The translations under genes and the position numbers were made by a program. From an uncultured Algibacter sp. (GTDB lineage Bacteria > Bacteroidota > Bacteroidia > Flavobacteriales > Flavobacteriaceae): DNA of 64,000 nt. This document shows positions 33,044-42,128 of this stretch, one piece after another. The notes beneath the pieces are model-generated. The model saw nothing but the letters and a program-made list of their open reading frames with translations, ran no database searches and was not told where the DNA came from. Each line of letters begins with the position of its first letter. Within the stretch, counting starts at the first letter, position 1. The DNA lies in assembly GCA_947502405.1 (NCBI GenBank), contig CANMZT010000009.1, positions 122,819 through 186,818 on the forward strand, written 5' to 3'.

Positions 33044-34366
33044 TTAGTTGTTAACGGTATTTAAAACGGTTTCTAATTCAGCTTTTTTATTTATAACATC
33101 AAGCATAGCTTGCAGAAATTCTTGTTGGGAACTGTAAAGTTGAGTTTGCGCTTGTCTGAGGTCAAAACTAGAAGCAATACCCTCAAAAAACTTTGTCTGA
33201 TTTTTTTGCTCAATACGTTCAGCAAGATTTAAGTTTTTCTTTTTATTATCGTAATCTTCAATGGCATATTGATAATCACTTTTTGCTGAAGCAATTTGAA
33301 GTTTTAGTCGCTGTTCAGTTTCTGTTAAATCTTCTTTAGATTTTTCAAGATTTATTTTAGCACGTTGCGTAGCTGCTTTTTGTCCTAAAAAATTGAAAAT
33401 AGGGATTTTTAAACTTACTCCAAAAGCAGCGGTAGGCACCCAAACTTGGTCGTTATCCAGAAACCTGAATTTTTCATTAAAACCTAAATAATTGGCATTA
33501 ATAAATGAGCTTAAAGTAGGTAGGAATTCACTTTTTTCAAGTTTAACAAGTAACTCCTTAGATTTTTTATCATTTTCAGCAATCTTATAATCAATAGTGT
33601 TTGTAACATCATAGTCGCTTTCTAATAAACCTAATGATATGTTTTGAACCGTTAACTCTTCTAAACTATCAGTTAAGTTTAATTCGGCATCTATATCTCG
33701 TCCCATAGTAATATTTAGCATCTGATAAGCTAAATCTTTTAAACGATTTACATTGTTTAAATTACTCTGGATTTCAGATAAGGTAATTTGTAATTGCTCT
33801 ACACTTTCTTCCTCTTCTAATCCATTCTCATAGATCTTGGTAAGCTCATTTAAGTTTTTTGTTAAAACTTCTACATTTCGCTCTAAAATTTCAGAACTTG
33901 ATTCAGATAATAGCACATTACCATAAGCATTTATAATTGCTTTTCTAACCTCTAAATCAGTTTTCTCTTTAGCATTTTTTGAAATTTCTAAAAACACTTT
34001 GGCTGATTGTAAGCCTACTAGATAAGAGCCATCAAAAAGAAGTTGAGTTGCTTGGGCTGATGCCACAACGGTTTGTTTTGCACCAAATTCTGGTACACCA
34101 TCACCATCAAAATCAACGGCATCAAATTGACGCTCTATATTATTTTGATAATCTATACCGGCACTTATTTGAGGAAACCCAATAGTAGTTGTTTCCCATT
34201 TTTGTTTTATAGCAGCTTGGATATCTAACGAAGCATTTTTAGATGTTCTGTTATGTTCCAATGCATAATTTATAGCCTCTTGTAATGTAAAATTTTGTTT
34301 GTTTTCTTGCGAAAACACTACAAAGAAACATAATAAACTAAAAGTTAAAATTAGTTTGCTTTTCAT
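33044..34366 (-). CDS. TolC-family outer-membrane channel
   Basis: 440 residues. Signal peptide MKSKLILTFSLLCFFVVFSQ. Two tandem OEP repeats of long helices (QEAINYALEHNRTSKNASLDIQAA; QRLKLQIASAKSDYQYAIEDYDNKKKNL; SSFDLRQAQTQLYSSQQEFLQAMLD) identify a TolC-like trimeric channel. It completes the tripartite pump encoded downstream. Begins 1 nt after the regulator stop codon. Confidence 0.92.
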   Translation of the reverse strand: MKSKLILTFSLLCFFVVFSQENKQNFTLQEAINYALEHNRTSKNASLDIQAAIKQKWETTTIGFPQISAGIDYQNNIERQFDAVDFDGDGVPEFGAKQTVVASAQATQLLFDGSYLVGLQSAKVFLEISKNAKEKTDLEVRKAIINAYGNVLLSESSSEILERNVEVLTKNLNELTKIYENGLEEEESVEQLQITLSEIQSNLNNVNRLKDLAYQMLNITMGRDIDAELNLTDSLEELTVQNISLGLLESDYDVTNTIDYKIAENDKKSKELLVKLEKSEFLPTLSSFINANYLGFNEKFRFLDNDQVWVPTAAFGVSLKIPIFNFLGQKAATQRAKINLEKSKEDLTETEQRLKLQIASAKSDYQYAIEDYDNKKKNLNLAERIEQKNQTKFFEGIASSFDLRQAQTQLYSSQQEFLQAMLDVINKKAELETVLNTVNN

Positions 34367-34367
34367 T

Positions 34368-34985
34368 TTATGATTGATTTGATGTTATAAATTTGTTTAA
34401 TATTTCGAAGCCTTTTTCTGTAACAATAGCTCTTAAGTGATACTCTAAATAACTTTCCATTAAATAATCCATAGTATAAATATCTTGAGGAAAAATGGCA
34501 TTATCTTTTATCCCAGTCATCCCATTAAAATACATTCTAGATATAAAATCGATGTTTATGCTAGCTCTAAATAATCCGGTGTCTACCCCTTTTTTTAAAC
34601 TATCTTTCACTGAATCATGCATTTTCTCAAATTGCTTCAATTTTAAAGCATCATATATCTTAGGATAGTATTTCTTTAGTTGAAACTGAGGCGAAGACTT
34701 CTCATTCTTCAAATGATGCATTACAAACATTTTAATATCGTATAACTCCTCAATTGGATTGTTTGAAGCCTCACAAATACCATCAATTCCATCACAAATC
34801 GTTTCAAATAGCTCGAAAGTAACGGCTTCAATAAGTTTTGTTTTATTAGCAAAATGCACATAGATTGTTTTTTTTGAAATGCCCATTTCATGTGCTATAT
34901 CATCCATAGTAACACTCTTGAAGCCAAGTGTTAAGAATAATTCTGCTGCTTTATGTATAATATTTTTTCTCATATTTCGATGCAA
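34368..34985 (-). CDS. TetR-family repressor of the efflux operon
   Basis: 205 residues (or 201 from the second ATG at 34973). N-terminal TetR helix-turn-helix: IIHKAAELFLTLGFKSVTMDDIAHEMGISKKTIYVHFANKTKLIEAV. The C-terminal ligand domain is variable. It is the first gene of the operon, so it most likely represses its own promoter and the pump genes until a pump substrate binds. Confidence 0.92.
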   Translation of the reverse strand: MHRNMRKNIIHKAAELFLTLGFKSVTMDDIAHEMGISKKTIYVHFANKTKLIEAVTFELFETICDGIDGICEASNNPIEELYDIKMFVMHHLKNEKSSPQFQLKKYYPKIYDALKLKQFEKMHDSVKDSLKKGVDTGLFRASINIDFISRMYFNGMTGIKDNAIFPQDIYTMDYLMESYLEYHLRAIVTEKGFEILNKFITSNQS

Positions 34986-35151
34986 ATATAGCTTAGGAAA
35001 CTATAAACACAAAAAAAGTTTCCATGGTTTTAATATTTATTTAACATAAGCTTTACTTTATAAACGATTTATAATTTGTTGATGAGGACATTTTTTTTCC
35101 TTTTTATCAATTACTTTTTAAAATGGGTTTTACTTATCGTATTAATTCCAT

Positions 35152-35159
35152 TATTTTTG
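35152..35159 (+). promoter_or_regulatory. -7 box (TATTTTTG) 4 nt before the prenyl synthase start
   Basis: Exact TAnnTTTG. The ATG at 35164 is at the expected transcription start, predicting a leaderless mRNA; the preceding TTG at 35161 would be untranscribed or nearly so. Confidence 0.55.
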
Positions 35160-35163
35160 CTTG

Positions 35164-36138
35164 ATGCTTTCAATACAAGAATATCAGGAAGAGTTTATTA
35201 GTTACTTAAAGAACTATGAAACTGTAAAAGACCCAAAAAATCTCTACGAACCTATTAATTATATTTTGGGCTTAGGAGGAAAACGTTTACGACCAGTTTT
35301 AACTTTAATGGCCACAGACATTTTTAATGGAGACTACAAAAAAGCATTAAATGCAGCATTAAGTATAGAAGTGTTTCATAATTTTTCATTGGTGCATGAT
35401 GATATTATGGATGATGCACCATTACGAAGAGGAGAAGAAACTGTACACGAAAAATGGGATATCAATACAGGTATTCTTTCTGGAGATGTTATGTTGATTA
35501 TGGCATACCAGTTATTTGAAAATTACGAATCTGATACCTTTAGAAGTTTAGCAAAGTTGTTTAGTAAAACGGCCATTGAGGTTTGTGAAGGACAGCAATA
35601 CGATGTTGATTTTGAAAGCAGAAACGATGTGACTATTACTGAGTATTTAAAAATGATTGAATACAAAACTGCTGTTTTAGTAGGTGCAGCTATGAAAATG
35701 GGAGCTATTGTTGCAGAGGCTTCTATTGAAGACCAGAACAATATTTATGAATTTGGAAGAAATTTGGGTATTGCATTTCAGTTACAAGATGATTATTTAG
35801 ACGCCTTTGGTGATCCTAAAACATTTGGAAAACAGGTAGGTGGAGATATTATTGAAAATAAAAAAACATATTTGTATTTGAAGGCTTTGGAATTTTCAAA
35901 TGAAGCTGATAAAAACAGATTGAAAGAATTATTTTCTATTGATCCTATAAGCGTTGAAGTAAAAGTTGATATTGTAAAAAAGTTGTTTTTAAAATCTGGG
36001 TCTGCTGATGCTACTAAACAAGCTATTCAAGATTACACGAATAAAGCGTTTTCTGGGTTAGACGCATTAAATATTTCTCAGGACAAAAAAGCTTTATTGA
36101 AAGCTTTTGGAACTAACCTGATGAACAGAGCGGTATAA
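35164..36138 (+). CDS. Polyprenyl diphosphate synthase
   Basis: 324 residues. Both aspartate-rich motifs are visible: LVHDDIMDDAPLRRGEET (first) and QLQDDYLDAFGDP (second), plus GGKRLRPVLTLM at the start and GGDIIENKKTYLYLKAL after the second motif. The chain-length pocket before the first motif reads ALSIEVFHNFSLVHDD, bulky enough that a shorter product (FPP/GGPP) is possible; product length cannot be fixed. It elongates isoprenoid diphosphates from the MEP pathway. The next gene overlaps its stop codon by 1 nt (TAATG). Confidence 0.9.
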   Translation: MLSIQEYQEEFISYLKNYETVKDPKNLYEPINYILGLGGKRLRPVLTLMATDIFNGDYKKALNAALSIEVFHNFSLVHDDIMDDAPLRRGEETVHEKWDINTGILSGDVMLIMAYQLFENYESDTFRSLAKLFSKTAIEVCEGQQYDVDFESRNDVTITEYLKMIEYKTAVLVGAAMKMGAIVAEASIEDQNNIYEFGRNLGIAFQLQDDYLDAFGDPKTFGKQVGGDIIENKKTYLYLKALEFSNEADKNRLKELFSIDPISVEVKVDIVKKLFLKSGSADATKQAIQDYTNKAFSGLDALNISQDKKALLKAFGTNLMNRAV

Positions 36139-36488
36139 TGCAATTACCAAAAACTTTTGAAAATTTAATTGAGCAGGCTACTGAGTTAGATTTGTACAAG
36201 AAATTAATCTTCCAACTTAATAAAGATTTTTTGCTAGCTAATATTGATTTAGATTTTCATGAAGATGTTTTACCTTCAAGTTTAAAATTGATGCTTCATG
36301 AAACGGTTTACAAACTAATTCAAGAGAAATTTACTGAATATTTGAATTTGCTTTACATAATTGATGTTCCAGAAAAACAAGTAAAAGCTTTAGATGGTGA
36401 AGACACTTTAAAGCTATCAGAAGATGTTACCTTTTTAATTTTGAAGCGTGAATGGCAGAAGGTGTGGTTTAGAAAAAAATATTCTTAG
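36138..36488 (+). CDS. Conserved hypothetical protein coupled to the prenyl synthase
   Basis: 116 residues, no signal peptide or membrane helix, mixed helical text (LPKTFENLIEQATELDLYKKLIFQLNKDF and LKLMLHETVYKLIQEKFTEYLNLLYIID). Family not recognised. It is translationally coupled to the prenyl synthase through a TAATG overlap, so a role tied to that enzyme or simple co-expression is likely. Confidence 0.65.
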   Translation: MQLPKTFENLIEQATELDLYKKLIFQLNKDFLLANIDLDFHEDVLPSSLKLMLHETVYKLIQEKFTEYLNLLYIIDVPEKQVKALDGEDTLKLSEDVTFLILKREWQKVWFRKKYS

Positions 36489-36528
36489 GGTATAATAGAA
36501 TTCGTTGGTAACTTTTGATGAATTTACG

Positions 36529-36536
36529 TAACTTTG
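36529..36536 (+). promoter_or_regulatory. -7 box (TAACTTTG) 3 nt before the Rrf2 gene start
   Basis: Exact TAnnTTTG. With ATG at 36540 the transcript should be leaderless. Confidence 0.55.
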
Positions 36537-36539
36537 ATT

Positions 36540-36971
36540 ATGCTCTCAAATTCATCAAAATACGCAGTTAAAGCTGTTCTGTTTTTGGCGTTACATTCTA
36601 GCAAAGACAGAAAAGTTATGGTTAAAGATATTTCCAGTCCTATTAATGTGCCACAGGCTTATTTAGCAAAGTTGCTTCAAGAATTGTCTAAAGAAAAGAT
36701 TGTGTCTTCAACACGCGGGCCTAAAGGAGGTTTTTTTTTAAGTGAAGAAGATAATAGTCAACCTGTTATTAATATTTTAAAAATAATTGATGGAGAAAAA
36801 AGATTAACAAATTGTATGTTGAGTTTAGAGCAATGTGATGAAGAAAAACCTTGTCCTTTGCATAATATTCTAAGTGCTTCCCGATTAACAATTTTAAAAC
36901 ATTTAAAAGAAAAATCAATCAGAGATTTATCTGAGGATGTAAAATCAGGAAATTCTTTTTTGCCACTTTAG
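36540..36971 (+). CDS. Rrf2-family transcriptional regulator, probably Fe-S binding
   Basis: 144 residues from the ATG at 36540. Winged helix-turn-helix at the N-terminus (SNSSKYAVKAVLFLALHSS, VPQAYLAKLLQELSKEKIVSSTRGPKGGFFL), the usual Rrf2 text. Three cysteines in NCMLSLEQCDEEKPCP (C-x6-C-x5-C) occupy the cluster loop seen in IscR and NsrR, so it likely senses iron-sulfur status, oxygen or nitric oxide. Target genes are unknown; the convergent neighbour ends 1 nt away. Confidence 0.88.
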   Translation: MLSNSSKYAVKAVLFLALHSSKDRKVMVKDISSPINVPQAYLAKLLQELSKEKIVSSTRGPKGGFFLSEEDNSQPVINILKIIDGEKRLTNCMLSLEQCDEEKPCPLHNILSASRLTILKHLKEKSIRDLSEDVKSGNSFLPL

Positions 36972-37502
36972 TTAAAAGAAAAACCTAACAAAAGGAGCCC
37001 AAGGGTCTGCATAAATACTTCTTTCATCATCATAAAGCACATCATATCTAACACCAAAAGTAACATTGCCACTTCTGTAACCAGTACCCATGTATAAAGC
37101 TGGAATCCAGTAGTTGTCATCCTCAAAATTTGTATTTACATTAAAACGTCTGTTAACATTTAGCTGCTCAAATTCTGCTGAAATTTGTAATTCTCTAACA
37201 ATGTTATAAAGTCCTAATAGGCTACCTCCTAGAATAGTAGATTTATAAAGGTTTTTTCGATTATTAAATGTGGCATTTAAACCAATACCAAGAGCAAAAT
37301 TCTGATCAAATTCATAAATAGCACTTGGTGCAATTGTAGCACTAAAAAATCCGTCACCAAAATTTAAACCTAATCCGCCACCATATCTTACATTTTTCCA
37401 GAAATCACTTTTCTGTTCCTGAGCAACGTTTTCTTGAAATGAAAACAACATGATGATTAATATAAAAAGAGTTTTATTTAAGGTTTGAGAAAATGGTTTC
37501 AT
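36972..37502 (-). CDS. Small outer-membrane beta-barrel protein
   Basis: 176 residues from MKPFSQTLNKTLFILII; the frame extends to an ATG at 37559 but the signal peptide starts here and ends near NVAQ. The mature part is alternating strands (YGGGLGLNFGDGFFSATIAPSAIYEF, GYRSGNVTFGVRYDVLYDDE) ending in APFVRFFF with terminal Phe, i.e. an 8-strand-type barrel. It lies divergently next to sucA. From memory, homologues at this locus are sometimes labelled alpha-ketoglutarate decarboxylase in databases; the sequence does not support any enzyme. Confidence 0.75.
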   Translation of the reverse strand: MKPFSQTLNKTLFILIIMLFSFQENVAQEQKSDFWKNVRYGGGLGLNFGDGFFSATIAPSAIYEFDQNFALGIGLNATFNNRKNLYKSTILGGSLLGLYNIVRELQISAEFEQLNVNRRFNVNTNFEDDNYWIPALYMGTGYRSGNVTFGVRYDVLYDDERSIYADPWAPFVRFFF

Positions 37503-37610
37503 TTTTATGAGATTTTGATAAAAAATTAACAATAATTTAGAGAGATTATTTAAAAGCATAATATCAGTTATAAATATAGTTAAAGAAACATCTAATTTTA
37601 GTAAAAGTTG

Positions 37611-37618
37611 TATTTTTG
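37611..37618 (+). promoter_or_regulatory. -7 box of sucAB (TATTTTTG)
   Basis: Exact TAnnTTTG, 41 nt before the sucA ATG, giving a leader of about 35 nt that contains AGGGG 16-20 nt before the start. Confidence 0.5.
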
Positions 37619-37659
37619 AAAAATATTTTGACTAACCTATTAGGGGATTAAAAGTAATA

Positions 37660-40404
37660 ATGGATAAATTTTCATTTTTAAACGCAGCACACACAGCATA
37701 TTTTGCTGATTTATACGAGCAATATCTAGAAAACCCAGACGCCGTTGAGCCAAGTTGGAGAGCTTTTTTCCAAGGCTATGATTTTGGAAGTGAGAATTAT
37801 GGTTTAGATGGTGAGATTATCGAAGGTGTTTCTACTCAAATCCCAGAACACGTTCAAAAAGAGTTTAATGTTGTTAAGTTAATTGATGGCTACAGAATAC
37901 GTGGGCATTTGTTTACTGACACTAACCCTGTAAGAGAACGTAGGACATATATACCAACTTTAGATATTAGTAATTTTGGGCTTTCTGAAAATGATTTAGA
38001 TACTGTTTTTAATGCAGGTGATATTCTTGGAGTAGGAGCTAAACCATTACGAGAAATTATAGCACATTTAGAACGTATTTATTGTGCATCTATTGGGGTA
38101 GAATATATGTATTTAAGAAATCCCGATGTAATTAAGTGGTGGCAAGAACACTTAAATGAGAATGATAATCACCCTAATTATTCGCCAGAAACAAAAAAAT
38201 ACATTTTATCTAAATTAAATCAAGCGGTTCATTTTGAAAACTTTTTGCAAACTAAATATGTTGGTCAAAAAAGGTTTTCTCTTGAAGGTGGCGAGTCTCT
38301 AATTCCAGCAATTAGTAATGTGTTGTTTTATGCTGTTGAGAAATATGGTGTAAAAGAATGTGTTTTAGGAATGGCTCATAGGGGGCGTTTAAGCACCTTA
38401 GTAAATATTTTTAGAAAGCCTTTAAATGAATTGTTTAGTGAGTTTGATGGTAAGGATTTTGAAGATGAAAATATTGATGGAGACGTTAAATACCATTTAG
38501 GTTTAACACTAGATAAAACTTACCAAAATGGTAAAAATATTAAAATGAATTTGGTTCCAAACCCATCTCATTTGGAAACAGTCGCTCCAGTTGCTGAAGG
38601 TATTACACGAGCAAAAATAGATAATGATTATGATGGAGATGACTCTAAAATTATTCCTATAATTGTCCATGGAGATGCTGCAATTGCTGGACAAGGTGTA
38701 GTGTATGAAGTAGCACAAATGAGTCAGTTAAATGGATATAAAACTGGAGGAACCATTCATATTGTAGTTAACAATCAGATTGGATTTACTACAAATTATC
38801 TAGATGCGCGTTCAAGTACATATTGTACTGATGTGGCTAAAGTTACATTATCTCCTGTAATGCATGTAAATGCTGATGATGCCGAAGCAGTTGTGCATGC
38901 AGTTGAAATGGCATTGGAATATAGAATGCGTTACAAAAAGGATGTGTATATAGATTTGTTAGGTTATAGAAAGTATGGACATAATGAAGGGGATGAGCCA
39001 CGTTTTACCCAACCAAAACTTTACAAGAACATTTCTAAACACCCGAATCCTTTTAAAATATATTCAGATAAATTAATTTCTGAAAATACGATTGACAAAA
39101 CGTACTCAGATAGTATTACAAAAGAATTTAAAGAAACTTTAGAAAGAGAATATTCAAAATCAAAAGAGGCAGAATCTTCAAAAGTTAGAGAGTTTATGCA
39201 AGAACGTTGGGAAGGTTTTGAGCGTAAGGGCGTAGATGCAATGCTTGAAACTGAAGACACAACTTATTCTGAAGATAAGCTAAAACATATTTCTAAAGTA
39301 GTTTCTACAGTGCCAGATGGTGTTAAGTTTTTGCGTAAAGCAGAAAGAATATTGCAAGGACGAGCTAAAATGGTTTTTGAAACGGATACTTTAGATTGGG
39401 GTATGGCAGAAACTCTGGCTTATGGAAGTTTAATGGAAGAAGGGTTTAATGTGCGCATATCTGGACAAGATGTAGAGCGAGGAACATTTAGTCACAGACA
39501 TGCTATTTTGCGTGATGAAATTTCTGAAGAACGTATAAACCTATTAAATACCAATCCAAACAATAAGGGCGAAATGTCAATCTTCAATTCGTTTTTATCA
39601 GAATATGGAGTTTTAGGTTTTGATTATGGTTACGCCATGGCAAATCCAAATACATTAACTATTTGGGAAGCACAATTTGGAGATTTTAGTAATGGAGCAC
39701 AAATTATTTTCGATCAATACTTATCGGCTGCAGAAGATAAATGGAAGTCTCAAAATGGGATTGTAGTTTTATTACCTCATGGTTATGAGGGGCAAGGGTC
39801 TGAACATTCTTCTGCGAGAATGGAACGTTACCTTCAGCTTTGTGGTAAGGACAATATGGTGGTAGCAGATTGTACAACACCAGCTAACTTTTTCCATTTA
39901 TTACGCCGTCAAATGAAGCGGGACTTCAGAAAACCTTTAGTGGTGTTTACGCCTAAAAGTTTGTTGCGTCATACAAAGGCTGTTTCCACAATAAGCGACT
40001 TAGCAACTGGGCAGTTCCAAGAAGTTATTGATGACTCTATTAACCCAGAAAAGGTTAAAAAACTAGTGTTTTGTACAGGGAAATTTTATTATGAGCTGTT
40101 AGCTGAAAGAGAAGTTTTGAATAGAGGAGATATTGCCTTAGTTAGAATTGAACAACTATTTCCACTCCACCTTGAAAAAATTCAAAAAGTAATTGATAAA
40201 TATTCAAACGTTAAAAATTATGTTTGGGCTCAAGAAGAACCAGAAAATATGGGAGCATGGAGTTATATGTTACAGCGCATGAATCTAGTAAAACTTGAGG
40301 TTTGTTCTAGATCGTTTAGCTCTGTTCCAGCCCCAGGATCAAGTACACGAGATAAAAGAAGACAAAGACGTGTTATTGACGCTGTTTTTAATACCAAAAA
40401 ATAA
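37660..40404 (+). CDS. sucA: 2-Oxoglutarate dehydrogenase E1 component
   Basis: 914 residues. The N-terminal FLNAAHTAYFADLYEQYLENP (E1o docking region), thiamine diphosphate core with GMAHRGRLSTLVN, IPIIVHGDAAIAGQGVVYE and VVNNQIGFTT, and the C-terminal transketolase part LLPHGYEGQGSEHSSAR identify E1o. It decarboxylates 2-oxoglutarate in the TCA cycle and passes the succinyl group to the lipoyl domain of SucB. It is followed 27 nt later by sucB; the E3 subunit is not in this window. Confidence 0.96.
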   Translation: MDKFSFLNAAHTAYFADLYEQYLENPDAVEPSWRAFFQGYDFGSENYGLDGEIIEGVSTQIPEHVQKEFNVVKLIDGYRIRGHLFTDTNPVRERRTYIPTLDISNFGLSENDLDTVFNAGDILGVGAKPLREIIAHLERIYCASIGVEYMYLRNPDVIKWWQEHLNENDNHPNYSPETKKYILSKLNQAVHFENFLQTKYVGQKRFSLEGGESLIPAISNVLFYAVEKYGVKECVLGMAHRGRLSTLVNIFRKPLNELFSEFDGKDFEDENIDGDVKYHLGLTLDKTYQNGKNIKMNLVPNPSHLETVAPVAEGITRAKIDNDYDGDDSKIIPIIVHGDAAIAGQGVVYEVAQMSQLNGYKTGGTIHIVVNNQIGFTTNYLDARSSTYCTDVAKVTLSPVMHVNADDAEAVVHAVEMALEYRMRYKKDVYIDLLGYRKYGHNEGDEPRFTQPKLYKNISKHPNPFKIYSDKLISENTIDKTYSDSITKEFKETLEREYSKSKEAESSKVREFMQERWEGFERKGVDAMLETEDTTYSEDKLKHISKVVSTVPDGVKFLRKAERILQGRAKMVFETDTLDWGMAETLAYGSLMEEGFNVRISGQDVERGTFSHRHAILRDEISEERINLLNTNPNNKGEMSIFNSFLSEYGVLGFDYGYAMANPNTLTIWEAQFGDFSNGAQIIFDQYLSAAEDKWKSQNGIVVLLPHGYEGQGSEHSSARMERYLQLCGKDNMVVADCTTPANFFHLLRRQMKRDFRKPLVVFTPKSLLRHTKAVSTISDLATGQFQEVIDDSINPEKVKKLVFCTGKFYYELLAEREVLNRGDIALVRIEQLFPLHLEKIQKVIDKYSNVKNYVWAQEEPENMGAWSYMLQRMNLVKLEVCSRSFSSVPAPGSSTRDKRRQRRVIDAVFNTKK

Positions 40405-40431
40405 AATTAAGATACATTAAAATTATAGACA

Positions 40432-41643
40432 ATGATTTTAGAAATGAAAGTGCCTTCACCAGGGGAATCAATTACAGAAGTTGAGATTGCAGAATGGTTG
40501 GTTGGAAATGGAGATTATGTTGAAAAAGATCAAGCTATTGCTGAAGTTGACAGCGATAAAGCAACCCTTGAATTACCTGCTGAAGCTAGCGGAACTATAA
40601 CGCTTAAAGCAGAAGAAGGTGATGCTGTAGCTGTTGGAGCAGTAGTGTGTTTAATTGATACAAGTGCTGAAAAGCCTGAAGGAAGTGAAGCACCAAAACA
40701 AGAGAAGAAAGCAGAGACTCCAAAAGCAGAAGCTTCAAAACCAGCTGCTTCTGAAACTAAAACTTATGCTACAGGTACTGCAAGTCCTGCAGCAAAAAAG
40801 ATTTTAGCTGAAAAAGGAATGGATGCAAATACTGTTGCTGGTACAGGTAAAGACGGGCGAGTTACTAAAGATGATGCTATAAAGGCGGTGCCTTCTATGG
40901 GAACACCTACAGGAGGAAATAGAGGAACTTCTAGAAGCAAAATGTCTATGTTACGTCGTAAAGTGGCAGAAAGGCTAGTTGAAGCAAAAAATACAACAGC
41001 TATGTTAACTACTTTCAATGAAGTAGATATGTCGCCAATCTTTGCTTTACGTACTGAATATAAAGAAACATTTAAAACAAAACATGGTGTTAGCTTAGGG
41101 TTTATGAGTTTCTTTACATTAGCCGTTGTAAGAGCATTAAAAATGTATCCAGCGGTTAATTCTATGATTGATGGTAAAGAAATGCTTTCTTATGATTTTT
41201 GTGATATTAGTATTGCTGTTTCTGGACCAAAAGGATTAATGGTGCCAGTAATCAGAAATGCTGAGAATTTAAGTTTCAGAGGTGTAGAGTCAGAAGTAAA
41301 ACGTTTAGCAATTAGGGCAAGAGAAGGCGAAATAACAGTTGATGAAATGACAGGAGGCACCTTTACAATTACAAATGGAGGTGTTTTTGGAAGTATGTTA
41401 TCTACGCCTATTATAAACCCACCCCAAAGTGGAATTTTAGGAATGCACAATATCGTTGAGCGTCCTGTTGCTATTGATGGAAAGGTTGAAGTAAGACCAA
41501 TAATGTATGTGGCTTTATCTTATGATCATAGAATTATTGATGGTAAAGAAAGTGTTGGGTTTTTGGTAGCAGTTAAAGAAGCTCTTGAAAATCCAGTGGA
41601 GTTATTAATGGATAATGATGTTAAAAAGGCATTAGAACTATAA
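40432..41643 (+). CDS. sucB: 2-Oxoglutarate dehydrogenase E2 (dihydrolipoamide succinyltransferase)
   Basis: 403 residues. One lipoyl domain (residues 1-77; lipoylated Lys in [14 protein letters not shown]), an Ala/Lys/Pro/Glu-rich linker, a peripheral-subunit-binding domain ([32 protein letters not shown]), then the catalytic domain with [13 protein letters not shown] holding the His-x3-Asp of acyltransferases. It forms the core of the complex with SucA. It ends 20 nt before a strong terminator. Confidence 0.96.
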   Translation: MILEMKVPSPGESITEVEIAEWLVGNGDYVEKDQAIAEVDSDKATLELPAEASGTITLKAEEGDAVAVGAVVCLIDTSAEKPEGSEAPKQEKKAETPKAEASKPAASETKTYATGTASPAAKKILAEKGMDANTVAGTGKDGRVTKDDAIKAVPSMGTPTGGNRGTSRSKMSMLRRKVAERLVEAKNTTAMLTTFNEVDMSPIFALRTEYKETFKTKHGVSLGFMSFFTLAVVRALKMYPAVNSMIDGKEMLSYDFCDISIAVSGPKGLMVPVIRNAENLSFRGVESEVKRLAIRAREGEITVDEMTGGTFTITNGGVFGSMLSTPIINPPQSGILGMHNIVERPVAIDGKVEVRPIMYVALSYDHRIIDGKESVGFLVAVKEALENPVELLMDNDVKKALEL

Positions 41644-41662
41644 TATAAATTAAGATTCAATT

Positions 41663-41698
41663 AAAAAAGGTGTTACATTTTAATGTAACACCTTTTTT
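41663..41698. terminator. Terminator of sucAB (bidirectional)
   Basis: A long stem (AAAAAAGGTGTTACATT / AATGTAACACCTTTTTT) with A and T runs. It can also stop the minus-strand transcript of the small gene at 41729-41845. Confidence 0.85.
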
Positions 41699-41728
41699 TA
41701 GTTCTAGTATAGAGGCATTCAGGACTAA

Positions 41729-41845
41729 CTAAATAAAACACATAACAATATTTACTGTGATAACAATAACAACTAAAATTGATATTCCTATGATAAAGTA
41801 TTTATTTAGAGTGTTGTTCTCTTTTTCCATTTCGGCTTTAAGCAT
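41729..41845 (-). CDS. Candidate 38-residue single-helix membrane peptide
   Basis: Begins MLKAEMEKENNTLNKY and continues into one hydrophobic helix (FIIGISILVVIVITVNIVM), ending CFI. A longer frame to 41920 would run through the terminator-like hairpin, so the internal ATG is preferred. No family recognised. It lies downstream of unit B of the tandem small-RNA-like elements and could be its read-through or attenuated target. Coding status is uncertain because it is short. Confidence 0.4.
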   Translation of the reverse strand: MLKAEMEKENNTLNKYFIIGISILVVIVITVNIVMCFI

Positions 41846-41867
41846 GATTTTTGTTTTAAAAAATTTG

Positions 41868-41936
41868 TTTAAAAACTCTGCACCATAACAGTGCAGAGTA
41901 TCTAAAAAATTCTCTCTCAAAAGAATTAATTAATAG
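41868..41936 (-). ncRNA. Candidate small RNA, unit B
   Basis: Predicted start near 41936, just after the -7 box TAACTTTA. The 5' end shares AGTGCTATTAATTA-TTCTT and GAGAATT with unit A. It ends in a 9-bp stem ACTCTGCAC / GTGCAGAGT (41875-41899, 7-nt loop) followed on the minus strand by a T-run. Predicted length about 70 nt, close to unit A. No ORF inside. Alternatively this is a leader with an attenuator for the peptide gene downstream. Confidence 0.45.
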
Positions 41937-41941
41937 CACTG

Positions 41942-41949
41942 TAAAGTTA
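41942..41949 (-). promoter_or_regulatory. -7 box of unit B (TAACTTTA)
   Basis: Close to TAnnTTTG and embedded in CTTTACAGTGCTATTAATTA, shared with unit A. It lies exactly 23 nt from the operator at 41973-41988. Confidence 0.45.
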
Positions 41950-41972
41950 AGATGCATTCATTGGAAAAAAAA

Positions 41973-41988
41973 TACGCACTTGTACGTA
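41973..41988. promoter_or_regulatory. Palindromic operator of unit B
   Basis: TACGCACTTGTACGTA, two 7-bp half-sites (6 of 7 pairing) around 2 bp. The half-site layout suits a dimeric NarL/LuxR-type response regulator, and such a gene lies at 42157-42789. Confidence 0.45.
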
Positions 41989-42024
41989 TTTTTTATATTT
42001 GTTAGTATAAGAGATATATCTATA

Positions 42025-42092
42025 AAAAGCGAAAACTCTAAATCATTACAATTTAGAGTTTTCTATAATTCTCCCTAAGAACTAATTAATAG
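42025..42092 (-). ncRNA. Candidate small RNA, unit A
   Basis: Predicted start near 42092 after the -7 box TATCTTTA. The 5' end shares AGTGCTATTAATTA with unit B. It ends in a perfect 13-bp stem (42031-42043 with 42051-42063, 7-nt loop) followed by GCTTTTT on the minus strand, a strong intrinsic terminator. About 68 nt, no ORF. It lies right behind the response regulator gene on the same strand but has its own promoter elements. Confidence 0.5.
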
Positions 42093-42097
42093 CACTG

Positions 42098-42105
42098 TAA
42101 AGATA
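42098..42105 (-). promoter_or_regulatory. -7 box of unit A (TATCTTTA)
   Basis: Near-match to TAnnTTTG; 23 nt separate it from the operator at 42129-42144, the same as in unit B. Confidence 0.45.
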
Positions 42106-42128
42106 AATGTTATAAATGATAAAATAAA

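Noticed and set aside
41846..41920. N-terminal extension of the 38-residue membrane peptide
   Set aside because: It would be translated through the terminator-like hairpin at 41875-41899 and has unrelated composition.
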